From assembly GCF_900141765.1 (NCBI RefSeq), contig NZ_FSRK01000001.1, positions 868,001 to 932,000 of the forward strand: 64,000 bases of DNA. Direction: 5' to 3'. Origin of the DNA: Epilithonimonas zeae. Its GTDB lineage: Bacteria > Bacteroidota > Bacteroidia > Flavobacteriales > Weeksellaceae. Position 1 is the stretch's first letter, and each line of letters begins with the position of its first letter. Under the pieces are notes generated by a model, which was not told the DNA's origin, did not search any database, and worked only from the letters and a program-made list of their open reading frames with translations. A program made the position numbers and the translations under genes. Below are positions 26,915 through 34,561 of this stretch, piece after piece.

Positions 26915-27451
26915 ATGAAAAAATTATTATTGCTAGTTGTTCTTATTACTTGTAAGAACCATATATCTGCACAGGTTATTTTTGGTGATGCAGTAGGGAG
27001 TGCGGCGGACAAAACATCTGTTTTGATGGAGTTTTCTACAGCGGGCAATCGTGGACTTATTTTGCCTTATGTGACAGATAAAACCGCCATAACAACGGCA
27101 GGAAGTATAATTTTTGATGCATCCACAGCGTCGGCTGCAAAGGCAAAATATTACAATGGAACAGCCTGGATAGATCTGAGTGTCCAGCCTGCTAATGCAA
27201 CTTCTTATTTAACCATTCAGCCTACAGCAAGAGAAAATACCAATTCTAAAGTAATTATTGGAAGTAATACTTCTTCAGCTGATGGAATTCTGGTTCTGGA
27301 ATCTTCTTCCAAGGCGATGGTTTTGCCAATCGCAACTTCTTATCAGAATATCATCAACCCAGCTCCCGGAACAATGGTTTTGTTATCCAATGGGCCACTC
27401 AAAACCCTTGCTGTTTATAATGGCGAACAGTGGAGTTTTTGGAGTTATTGA
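26915..27451 (+). CDS. Secreted hypothetical protein sharing the same C-terminal tail
   Basis: A 178-residue exported protein: signal peptide MKKLLLLVVLITCKNHISAQ, then a beta-rich region. LESSSKAMVLPIA, PAPGTMVLLSNGPLKTLAVYNGEQW resembles the tail of the 25743 product (EGMMVYDTTENCLKVYVN...W). The start at 26915 fits the signal peptide better than the in-frame 26879. The pair is probably co-transcribed. Confidence 0.65.
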   Translation: MKKLLLLVVLITCKNHISAQVIFGDAVGSAADKTSVLMEFSTAGNRGLILPYVTDKTAITTAGSIIFDASTASAAKAKYYNGTAWIDLSVQPANATSYLTIQPTARENTNSKVIIGSNTSSADGILVLESSSKAMVLPIATSYQNIINPAPGTMVLLSNGPLKTLAVYNGEQWSFWSY

Positions 27452-27506
27452 TGATTTCAAAATTCGTATTTTACTTTTTCTAAAGTTAATTTGAATATTA
27501 ATCACG

Positions 27507-27514
27507 TAACTTTG
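27507..27514 (+). promoter_or_regulatory. -7 box directly before mnmE
   Basis: TAACTTTG matches TAnnTTTG exactly and ends 5 nt before the ATG at 27520, implying a leaderless or nearly leaderless mnmE message. Confidence 0.5.
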
Positions 27515-27519
27515 CGGGC

Positions 27520-28905
27520 ATGAATCAGGATACTATTTGTGCGCTGGCAACAGCTAACGGAATTGGGGCGATTGGAATCATCAGGGTTTCCGGAAATCAA
27601 TCTTTTGAAATTGTCAATAAAATCTTTGAAGGAAAAAATCTGGAAAAGGTGGAATCGCACACGGTTCATTATGGTTTTATCAAGGATGAAGATGAAACGA
27701 TTGATGAAGTAATGATTTCTGTTTTTCACGCACCAAAAACTTTCACGACAGAAAATTCTGTAGAAATTTCTTTCCACGGTTCACCTTACATTGGTAAAAA
27801 AATTCTTGAAACCTTAATTAAAAATGGCGCAAGAATGGCGCAAGCGGGAGAGTTCACAATGCGCGCTTTTATGAATGGCAGAATCGATTTGTCTCAAGCT
27901 GAATCTATTGCAGACCTGATTGCGTCTGAAAACGAAGCGTCAAGAAAAGTAGCTTTGAATCAATTAAAAGGTGGAATTTCGAACGAAATTTCATTCCTGA
28001 GAAATGATTTGCTGAACTTCACTTCTTTAATAGAATTAGAACTTGATTTTGCTGAAGAAGATGTGGAATTTGCTGACAGAACAGCACTTAAATCATTACT
28101 TTATAAAATTGAAGATAAATTAAATTCTTTGATTGAAAGTTTCCAATACGGAAATGCAATTAAAAATGGAACAGCAGTCGCAATTATTGGAAAACCGAAT
28201 GCTGGAAAATCTACACTTCTCAACGCACTGTTAAAAGAAGAGAGAGCAATTGTAAGCAATATAGCAGGAACAACTCGTGATACGATTGAAGAAATTCTCC
28301 ATATCAAAGGTCACGCTTTCCGATTAATCGATACAGCCGGCTTACGCGAAACAGCTGACGAAATTGAAGCGATTGGTGTAAAAAAAGCTAAAGAAAAAGT
28401 AGAAAATGCTGAGATTTTAGTTTATCTTGCTGATGCTGGAACTGAGGATTTTTCTGAAGATATAGAAATGATAAAGTCTCTATTGAGAGATGATCTAAAA
28501 CTGATTATCTGCGCCACAAAAATCGATGAAGTCATCCCGACTCAGTATGAAAAGTTAGAGCAAATTTTTAGAAATGAAATCTCCACTGATTTTGATTTTA
28601 TAAAAATATCAGCCGTTGAAAACCAAAACCTTCAAGATTTGAAAAATGAGTTGTCTTCATACATAGAACATCTGAAATCTGAAGAGGGAAATGTTGTCAT
28701 CACAAACCAACGTCATTACGAAGCTTTGCAAAAGTCTCTGAATTCAGTTAAACGAGTAGATGAAGCGGTGAGTTCGCAAATCACAACAGAACTTTTGGCT
28801 TATGAACTTCGTAATGCTTTGGAATATCTTGGTGAAATATCTGGAGAGTTCAGCAATGATGAGGTTTTGGGGAATATTTTTAGCAAGTTTTGTATCGGGA
28901 AATAA
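27520..28905 (+). CDS. mnmE: tRNA uridine-5-carboxymethylaminomethyl modification GTPase
   Basis: MnmE (TrmE) works with MnmG to modify U34 of tRNA anticodons. The N-terminal tetrahydrofolate-binding domain (about 1-115) is followed by the helical domain and an inserted G domain with GKPNAGKST (G1), GTTRDT (G2) and DTAGLR (G3). The protein ends in the invariant FCIGK whose Cys is catalytic. The ICE begins immediately after the stop codon, and the coding sequence is intact. Confidence 0.95.
   Translation: MNQDTICALATANGIGAIGIIRVSGNQSFEIVNKIFEGKNLEKVESHTVHYGFIKDEDETIDEVMISVFHAPKTFTTENSVEISFHGSPYIGKKILETLIKNGARMAQAGEFTMRAFMNGRIDLSQAESIADLIASENEASRKVALNQLKGGISNEISFLRNDLLNFTSLIELELDFAEEDVEFADRTALKSLLYKIEDKLNSLIESFQYGNAIKNGTAVAIIGKPNAGKSTLLNALLKEERAIVSNIAGTTRDTIEEILHIKGHAFRLIDTAGLRETADEIEAIGVKKAKEKVENAEILVYLADAGTEDFSEDIEMIKSLLRDDLKLIICATKIDEVIPTQYEKLEQIFRNEISTDFDFIKISAVENQNLQDLKNELSSYIEHLKSEEGNVVITNQRHYEALQKSLNSVKRVDEAVSSQITTELLAYELRNALEYLGEISGEFSNDEVLGNIFSKFCIGK
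28888..28905 (+). other. Candidate attachment site (attL) at the 3' end of mnmE
   Basis: TTTTGTATCGGGAAATAA encodes the last residues FCIGK and the stop. The 3' end of mnmE is the known integration site of some genomic islands (for example SGI1 in Salmonella). Here the recombinase gene starts 169 nt later. The other end of the element is outside the window, so the flanking repeat cannot be tested. Confidence 0.45.
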
Positions 28906-29000
28906 TTTAGCTTTTCTTTGATTTCTTTTTCTTTCTTTTATTTGATTATCAATCATTTATAAAAAATTTATTTTCTCTTTTTGGAGTTTATTTATATATT

Positions 29001-29062
29001 TGTACACCTGTTGTACACCTCGAACTACAAAAAGTAGTACAAAGGTGTACAAATGTACACCT
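29001..29062. repeat. TGTACACCT repeat cluster before the integrase
   Basis: Direct copies of TGTACACCT lie at 29001-29009, 29012-29020 and 29054-29062, with the inverted AGGTGTACA at 29043-29051 and GTAGTACAAA between. The integrase start is 12 nt after the last copy. They could be arm-type sites for the recombinase or operators. The same sequence core recurs at 48888 and 49020. Confidence 0.6.
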
Positions 29063-29074
29063 CAAATAAAAGAT

Positions 29075-30214
29075 ATGAATATTACTTTAAAACAGAAAAA
29101 TTTAGCTGATGGAAGGATTAGTCTTTTCATTGAGTATTACAAAGGCTCTTCTACTAATGCACAGGGAAGAAGAGTTCACCTGCGGAATTTTGAGTATTTG
29201 AAACTGTATTTGCACCCCGATCCAAAGTCGACTAAGGAAAAAAAAGAGAATAAAGAAACTATGGCTCTTGCCGAAAGTATTTTGGCAATCAAAAAAGCTG
29301 AATATGTCCAAGGTCGTTACGATTTAAAAGATACCGTAAAAAGTAAAAGGACTTTTTTAACATACTTTGAGGAGTTGACTGAAGAAAAGCAAAAGCAAGA
29401 TACTTCTAATAATTACGGTAACTGGTTTTCTACGCTACAACATCTTAATAAGATTGTTCCAAAAAATATGACTTTCGATGAAATTGATGAAAGCTTCGTC
29501 AAGAAAGTTCACCGATATTTCGAAAAAGATGCTCTCACAAAAAGTGAGCTGCCACTTTCTCAGAACTCAAAATATTCATATTTCAACAAGTTTAAAGCTG
29601 CTCTAAGAAGTGCTTTCGATAATGGATATTTGACTATAAATTACGCATCAAAAGTCAAATCCTTTGAACAGGCTGAAAGCCAAAGAGAATATCTAATTTT
29701 TGATGAATTACAACGTTTAGCCAAAGCTGAATGTAAATATCCGGTTTTGAAAAAAGCTTTTCTTTTTTCTTGTTTATCAGGACTACGTTGGTCAGATATT
29801 AATACGTTGACCTGGAAAGAAGTTCGTGATGAAGGTGATGTTTCCAGAGTCAATTTCCGACAAGAAAAAACTGAGGGTGTAGAATATCTTTATATTTCAA
29901 AACAAGCCAGAGAATTGCTGGGCGAAAGACAAGATCCGCAAGAAAGAGTTTTCAAAGGCTTAAAATATGGAATGACCTATAATACTGAAATTATCCGTTG
30001 GTGCAATCGTGCGGCGGTTCCCAAACATATTACTTTTCATTCCGCCCGACATACGAATGCTGTCTTACTTCTGGAAAATGGCGCTGATATTTACACAGTT
30101 TCAAAAAGACTGGGACACCGGGAATTAAGAACAACGCAGATTTACGCAAAAATTGTGGATAGCAAAATGAAAGAAGCTGCTGAGATTATTCCAGAATTAA
30201 ATATCGAGTTGTGA
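29075..30214 (+). CDS. int: ICE tyrosine recombinase (integrase)
   Basis: A 379-residue tyrosine recombinase that integrates and excises the element. The N-terminal Arm-DNA-binding-like region (MNITLKQKNLADGRISLFI) is typical of Bacteroidetes ICE integrases. A SAM-like domain follows, then the catalytic domain with GLRWSDI (Arg), HSARHTNA (H-x-x-R), and GHRELRTTQIYAKI (His and nucleophile Tyr). The frame extends upstream to 29000 through the TGTACACCT repeats; ATG at 29075 is the homology-based start. Confidence 0.9.
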   Translation: MNITLKQKNLADGRISLFIEYYKGSSTNAQGRRVHLRNFEYLKLYLHPDPKSTKEKKENKETMALAESILAIKKAEYVQGRYDLKDTVKSKRTFLTYFEELTEEKQKQDTSNNYGNWFSTLQHLNKIVPKNMTFDEIDESFVKKVHRYFEKDALTKSELPLSQNSKYSYFNKFKAALRSAFDNGYLTINYASKVKSFEQAESQREYLIFDELQRLAKAECKYPVLKKAFLFSCLSGLRWSDINTLTWKEVRDEGDVSRVNFRQEKTEGVEYLYISKQARELLGERQDPQERVFKGLKYGMTYNTEIIRWCNRAAVPKHITFHSARHTNAVLLLENGADIYTVSKRLGHRELRTTQIYAKIVDSKMKEAAEIIPELNIEL

Positions 30215-30408
30215 AAATTCCGTTTTCTATTTTTAAACTAAATGAAAATCGCTTGCGAATTCAGTTGAATCCAGATTAATCTTTTTTAACCTTTTGACAG
30301 ATAAAATCAATCCAAAATATTCTTATTTAGCCCACAAGCTATTGGTAGTCTTTTATTTATGGTTTTTATTGTTGACTTTTGTTTCATTAAATCAATTAAA
30401 AGAAACAG

Positions 30409-30693
30409 ATGGAAAATAACGAGATTATCATTCACAAACTCAACCGAATTGAAAAACATATTTTCGGGCTCAAAGCAATTCTTAATGTAGAAGAGCTTTC
30501 AGATTACACAGGTTTCAAGAAATCCTATATCTACAAATTGGTTCATACCAACTCTATCCCATTTTCAAAACCTTCCGGAAAAATTCTATTCTTTGAACGA
30601 AAAAAAATTGACGAATGGTTGCTGAAAAACAGTCATAAATCAAATGACGAGATCCAACAAGAAGCAATAGAATTTTCTTTACACAAAAAATAA
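30409..30693 (+). CDS. Excisionase-like helix-turn-helix protein
   Basis: A 94-residue protein with a MerR/excisionase-type winged helix: KAILNVEELSDYTGFKKSYIYKLVHTNSIPF is the DNA-contacting part and KPSGKILFFERKKIDEWLL the wing. In Bacteroidetes ICEs such proteins are found beside the integrase and control excision or the downstream genes. It is followed by a strong hairpin. Confidence 0.75.
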   Translation: MENNEIIIHKLNRIEKHIFGLKAILNVEELSDYTGFKKSYIYKLVHTNSIPFSKPSGKILFFERKKIDEWLLKNSHKSNDEIQQEAIEFSLHKK

Positions 30694-30720
30694 AACCTAA
30701 CTACTGCCATAGTTAGGTTT
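30693..30720. terminator. Hairpin after the excisionase-like gene
   Basis: AAACCTAACTA (30693-30703) pairs with TAGTTAGGTTT (30710-30720) around CTGCCA. It lacks a clean T run on the plus strand, so it may be a weak terminator or an RNA-stabilising hairpin. Confidence 0.6.
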
Positions 30721-30789
30721 AAATGTTTGTTTTACTGGAAGTAAAGAGCAAATATAAAAATTATTTGTGACTTCTTCCAAAATCAAAAA

Positions 30790-31953
30790 ATGCTTATGGA
30801 AGAGAATAAAATTCTGTATCAAATCGAGACAGAAACGAAAACCATATTCGACAGAGCGATTAATTATTTATATTCAAAATATTCAATTAGATACAATACA
30901 ATATCACTAGAGTTCGAAATTAAACTTGTATCGGATAAAAAATGGTCAGCACTCAATTTGAATTCTTTATTTATAGAACTTGTCAGATCAGGAATTGATA
31001 TTCCGATTAATAAATTGGAGATTCTGGTCAGAAGTCATTTGATTCAGCAGTACAATCCGATTCGGGAATATTTCGAAAACTTGGAAAATTGGGACAACGA
31101 TAACCATATCAGTAAGCTTTGCAGTTATGTAAAGACAACCGATGATAAATCCTTCCAAAAGTATTTCGAGAAGTGGATAACCAGGACTGTAATTTGTGCC
31201 TTGAAACCTGGCTACATCAACAAACAGTGTTTTGTGCTGTTCAATACTAAGCAGAATAGTGGAAAGACGAGTTTTCTGCGATTTCTCATTCCTGCAAATC
31301 TTGAACAGTATTACACAGAAGACATTGGTGTTGATAAAGATGGCTTAATTTCCTTATGCAAAAACCTTCTGGTTAATATTGATGAGCTTTCGGTAATGTC
31401 AAAAACGGATGTCAATATTCTTAAGTCTTTCATTTCAAAAAATACCGTCAATGCACGTTTGCCTTACGATCGCAAATCGTCATTGATGCAACGAACGGCG
31501 TCGTTTTGTGGTTCTACCAACCGGTCGGATTTTTTAACCGATGAAACCGGAAGTGTACGTTGGCAGATTTTTGAGGTTTTAGAGATTGATTTCAATTATT
31601 CTAAGGAAATCAATATTGAAAAAGTTTGGTCACAAGCATACTATAATGCTTTTGAAAGAAAAAATTATAATCCGGAACTCACGGCTGAAGATATCCAGGA
31701 AAATGAAAAACGGAATGAAAAATTCAAACAGGTATCCCTAGAACAGGAAATTATCCTTAATCATTTCGAAAAATCCAAACTGCAAAGTGAATTTCTGACG
31801 CCTTCGGACATTATGCTTGCGATGAACAATGCGCTTGGTGTACGGCTGAACATTATAAAAATTGGTAAAGCCTTGACCGCAATGGACTACGAAAGAATAA
31901 AACATCCGAAAAGACAAGTCTATGGATATTTGATCCGAAGGAAAATTGACTAA
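30790..31953 (+). CDS. VapE-like P-loop ATPase (primase/helicase family)
   Basis: A 387-residue protein of the virulence-associated E/superfamily III-like helicase group found in ICEs and phages. Walker A is NTKQNSGKTSF (about residues 151-161) and Walker B LLVNIDELS (about 196-204). A region near the end has winged-helix features (TPSDIMLAMNNALGVRLNIIKIGKAL). It is followed by Toprim and HTH genes, suggesting a DNA replication or mobilisation module. A second in-frame ATG lies at 30796. Confidence 0.75.
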   Translation: MLMEENKILYQIETETKTIFDRAINYLYSKYSIRYNTISLEFEIKLVSDKKWSALNLNSLFIELVRSGIDIPINKLEILVRSHLIQQYNPIREYFENLENWDNDNHISKLCSYVKTTDDKSFQKYFEKWITRTVICALKPGYINKQCFVLFNTKQNSGKTSFLRFLIPANLEQYYTEDIGVDKDGLISLCKNLLVNIDELSVMSKTDVNILKSFISKNTVNARLPYDRKSSLMQRTASFCGSTNRSDFLTDETGSVRWQIFEVLEIDFNYSKEINIEKVWSQAYYNAFERKNYNPELTAEDIQENEKRNEKFKQVSLEQEIILNHFEKSKLQSEFLTPSDIMLAMNNALGVRLNIIKIGKALTAMDYERIKHPKRQVYGYLIRRKID

Positions 31954-31970
31954 TGAAATAATTTAAAATT

Positions 31971-32150
31971 ACTTACCACCTACCTGAAAATTGCTGAAAC
32001 CATCATTAACAAAAAGTTTACGATAAGGTAACTGAAAAAAAGTAAACTTACCTAATTACCTGAGATAAATTAAGGTAACCAGGTAATAAAAGGTAGGACG
32101 TAAAATCCGTAGAAACCTCGATGAATAAAGGCATAGGTAATAAGGTAGGC
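31971..32150. repeat. Iteron-like AGGTAA/AGGTAG cluster
   Basis: About ten copies of AGGTA[AG], on both strands, occur within 180 bp (for example TTACCTAATTACCT at 32047-32060, AAGGTAACCAGGTAA at 32072-32086 and AGGTAATAAGGTAGG at 32135-32149). They lie between the VapE-like and Toprim genes. Repeats of this kind are typical of replication origins or of clustered regulator-binding sites. Confidence 0.45.
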
Positions 32151-32191
32151 GAATTAAAAACTTTATAAACAAAACACAAAAATAAAATTCT

Positions 32192-33073
32192 ATGAACTGC
32201 AAACAATTCAACAGCATATCGTTGGAAGAAGTCCTCCTTTGCCTCGGACACCTTCCCACGAAACAAAATGAAAAAGAAGCCTGGTATCTCAATCCTTTTG
32301 CCAGCGAATCCCAGGCCTCTTTTAAAATCAATAAAAGCCTAAACTATTGGTACCTCTTTTCAGAAGGAATTGGTGGGAATAATACAGACTTTATGAAGAA
32401 ATATCTGAATACCTCCATCAATGGGGTTTTGAATTGGGCTGAAAATCAAAATTTTTCTTCTTTTCAAAAGCAAAACATTCCTAGTCTGAAGTGTGATGAC
32501 CAAAGCAGAAATTATGAGATAACTAACGTGAAAGCTGTCAGGCATTCTGCACTATTAGAATATTTAAAGAGCAGGAAAGTTGAAGATCAAACAGAATTTC
32601 TACAAGAGATTCATTATCGGATAGACGATAAGAATTATTTTGGGATAGGTTTTAAAAATGATTCTGGTGGTTATGAAATCCGCAATAAATACTCTAAGAT
32701 TTGTTTGGGTAAAAAAGATGTTTCAACAATTAAAAACAATTCAAATTTCGTTAGGATTTTTGAAGGTTTTTTTGATTTTCTTTCATTTAAAACTGTGGAG
32801 AATCAATTGGCAAAAGAACCGTCTGATTATCTCATTTTGAACTCTGTTTCGATGATCCAAAATATTAAAAATTCTCTTGAAAAATACGAAAATATTGAGC
32901 TTTATTTTGATAATGACCAAGCCGGGAATCTTGCTGTAGAAATCATCAGTGATGTATTACAAAACGTAAAAGACTGTCGAGCTCTCTATTCTAATTTTAA
33001 AGACTTGAATGAATATCTTAGTAAGAAAACTGAAGAAGTTCAAAAGCAATATAAATCTTCATTTAAAAGATGA
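32192..33073 (+). CDS. Toprim domain protein (primase-like)
   Basis: A 293-residue protein. The N-terminal region (about 1-95) resembles the CHC2 zinc-finger domain of DnaG-type primases but lacks the zinc-binding residues. The C-terminal Toprim domain has the Glu motif in IFEGFFDFLSF (about residue 190) and the DxD motif in LYFDNDQAGN (about 236-245). It is a common ICE protein that probably primes or nicks element DNA. It overlaps the next gene by 4 nt. Confidence 0.75.
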   Translation: MNCKQFNSISLEEVLLCLGHLPTKQNEKEAWYLNPFASESQASFKINKSLNYWYLFSEGIGGNNTDFMKKYLNTSINGVLNWAENQNFSSFQKQNIPSLKCDDQSRNYEITNVKAVRHSALLEYLKSRKVEDQTEFLQEIHYRIDDKNYFGIGFKNDSGGYEIRNKYSKICLGKKDVSTIKNNSNFVRIFEGFFDFLSFKTVENQLAKEPSDYLILNSVSMIQNIKNSLEKYENIELYFDNDQAGNLAVEIISDVLQNVKDCRALYSNFKDLNEYLSKKTEEVQKQYKSSFKR

Positions 33074-33708
33074 GAAATTCAAAAACTTTTGATGTGAACT
33101 TATTAGAGAAAATGTTTGATTTAAATTCAAAAAATAAAATTGGCGCAAATACTATAGCTGTTTTTACTTTTATCCTGTACAAATGTGAAGATCCACGAAA
33201 AGAAATTGTTTTATCAGACTATCAAATGGCAAAAGAGCTTGGGCTTTCCAGGCAAACCGTCATTACTGCAAAAAATAAGCTCAAACTTTTAGGACTTTTA
33301 GATTACAATAGAAATCGGGGTTTTCCAAATCGTTTTATTTTAAATGGAAACCCAATGCCAAAAGTAACACCAAACACCTATGAAATAAAAGATAAACCTA
33401 TTGATGAATTAAAAACCATTGTGGAATCGGAAATTAATACCAATAGCTCATTTTCAAAATATCCGAACTTAAAACAGTTTATGGATTTTGCAAAAACTTT
33501 AAAAGACTATTCAGAAAAACTAGATGATTTATTGATTCAAAAATTTCAGAAATGGAAAGAAGCAGATTGGAAAAATTCACTTGGAAGACCTATTTTGAAT
33601 TGGCAATCTACTCTTGAAAAAAATATAAATACACTTGATGTTTCACATTATAATAAAGGTTCTTCGCTAATTAATCTTCCAATTATCAAGAGACCTAAGC
33701 TAGACTAA
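33070..33708 (+). CDS. Helix-turn-helix protein, replication-initiator or regulator-like
   Basis: A 212-residue protein whose first ~95 residues form a winged helix (MAKELGLSRQTVITAKNKLKLLGLLDYNRNR), similar to replication-initiator or DnaD-like N-terminal domains. The rest is charged and helical. It overlaps the Toprim gene by 4 nt (ATGA), so the two are translationally coupled. Together with VapE-like and Toprim proteins it suggests an element-replication module. The exact function is not established. Confidence 0.6.
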   Translation: MRNSKTFDVNLLEKMFDLNSKNKIGANTIAVFTFILYKCEDPRKEIVLSDYQMAKELGLSRQTVITAKNKLKLLGLLDYNRNRGFPNRFILNGNPMPKVTPNTYEIKDKPIDELKTIVESEINTNSSFSKYPNLKQFMDFAKTLKDYSEKLDDLLIQKFQKWKEADWKNSLGRPILNWQSTLEKNINTLDVSHYNKGSSLINLPIIKRPKLD

Positions 33709-33777
33709 ATTCAGCCATTCCGACTGGTATAAATTAAGGTAGACTAAATAAAATTTCTGACTCATGAAAACTCTATA

Positions 33778-33836
33778 GCAAGATGTGTCTTTGTATATAC
33801 AAAATTTACATTTTGTACCTCCAAAGACTCTCTTGC
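33778..33836. ncRNA. Bulged hairpin, possible structured RNA
   Basis: Three nested perfect stems: GCAAGA (33778) with TCTTGC (33836), GTCTTTG (33787) with CAAAGAC (33828), and ACAAAAT (33799) with ATTTTGT (33816), loop TTAC. Small internal loops separate them. This is far more pairing than expected for 59 nt of AT-rich DNA. It could be a small RNA, an oriT-type structure or an attachment structure; which strand is transcribed is not known. Confidence 0.5.
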
Positions 33837-33859
33837 CATTTCTGCGAAAAGGTTGAAAA

Positions 33860-33879
33860 AACTGCGGAACTTGTTTTTT
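33860..33879 (+). repeat. 20-nt direct repeat, left copy
   Basis: AACTGCGGAACTTGTTTTTT is found here and again, identical, at 49148-49167. The two copies bracket the cargo region. Confidence 0.7.
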
Positions 33880-34321
33880 CTACTCCGCCAAATTTTACTA
33901 CCGAGAAGTATATGAATCCTTTGTTAAAGGAATTTTTGGTTGTAAGAAAAGACTTATTGTGAAATTACACGGAAAAAATTGCTATAAAAATCTTTAGCCT
34001 ATTCGGATTAAAGTAATTATATATGGTGGGAGAATATCTAGCTTATATAATAGGAAAAAGACATTTTTTAATTATAAATTATTAACTACTCTCTTAAAAA
34101 GTGCAATTAATTTATCTGTTTTTTTTTTCATAAAACAAAAAATTTTGAAACCAAGAAAAAATAAAGATAAAAAAAATTATAAACGGCTAACAATCAATGA
34201 TAAAATAACTTTATATTAGTGTTAGAAATAGTTCGTGCTACATTTGTTAGTCGGATTTTAACAATGCTCAAATTTAAAATGTAAAAAAGCATTAAGAGTA
34301 GCATATAAAAAATTAGTTTAT

Positions 34322-34561
34322 ATGGAGGGAAAAAATAAGATACCAGCCGTTTTTAAGGAAGATTTGAAGAAATTGCTTCAATCTATCGATGAATTGGAAT
34401 CTATCGAGAAAGGAGAACGGCTTTGCAAAGTTTGTTCGAAAGTAGTTTCATTGGAAAACATTCAACTAATCATTCCAAGAAAAGATAAGACCTATGATTT
34501 CATTTGTGATAGTCCTGTTTGTGTAGAAGAGTATAACCGTAAAAACGAATTAAAGAAATGA
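34322..34561 (+). CDS. Small zinc-ribbon-like protein
   Basis: A 79-residue protein with a helical N-terminus and then CKVC (Cys-x2-Cys) and CDSPVC, a possible zinc-binding arrangement. Its last codons overlap the start of the 34558 gene by 4 nt, so the pair is likely to be co-translated and to work together. No known family recognised. Confidence 0.6.
   Translation: MEGKNKIPAVFKEDLKKLLQSIDELESIEKGERLCKVCSKVVSLENIQLIIPRKDKTYDFICDSPVCVEEYNRKNELKK

Larger units (their letters stand above)
33709..34321. other. Gene-free ICE/cargo boundary region
   Basis: 613 nt without a credible gene. It contains a long bulged hairpin (33778-33836), a 20-nt repeat (33860-33879) that recurs at 49148, and an A/T-rich tract before the cargo gene at 34322. 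I see no tRNA or protein gene here. Confidence 0.6.

Noticed and set aside
29000-29074. Upstream extension of the integrase
   Set aside because: It reads through the TGTACACCT repeats; the family start is MNITLKQ at 29075.
28906-29074. tRNA gene as integration site at the ICE border
   Set aside because: No tRNA-like sequence is visible; mnmE 3' end is the better candidate.
32048-32331. Minus-strand frames over the iteron-like region
   Set aside because: They overlap the Toprim gene start and have no domain; the repeats explain the open frame.
33778-33786. GCAAGATGT match between the candidate guide RNA and 33778 as a target
   Set aside because: Only 9 nt agree; such a match is expected by chance in a window of this size.
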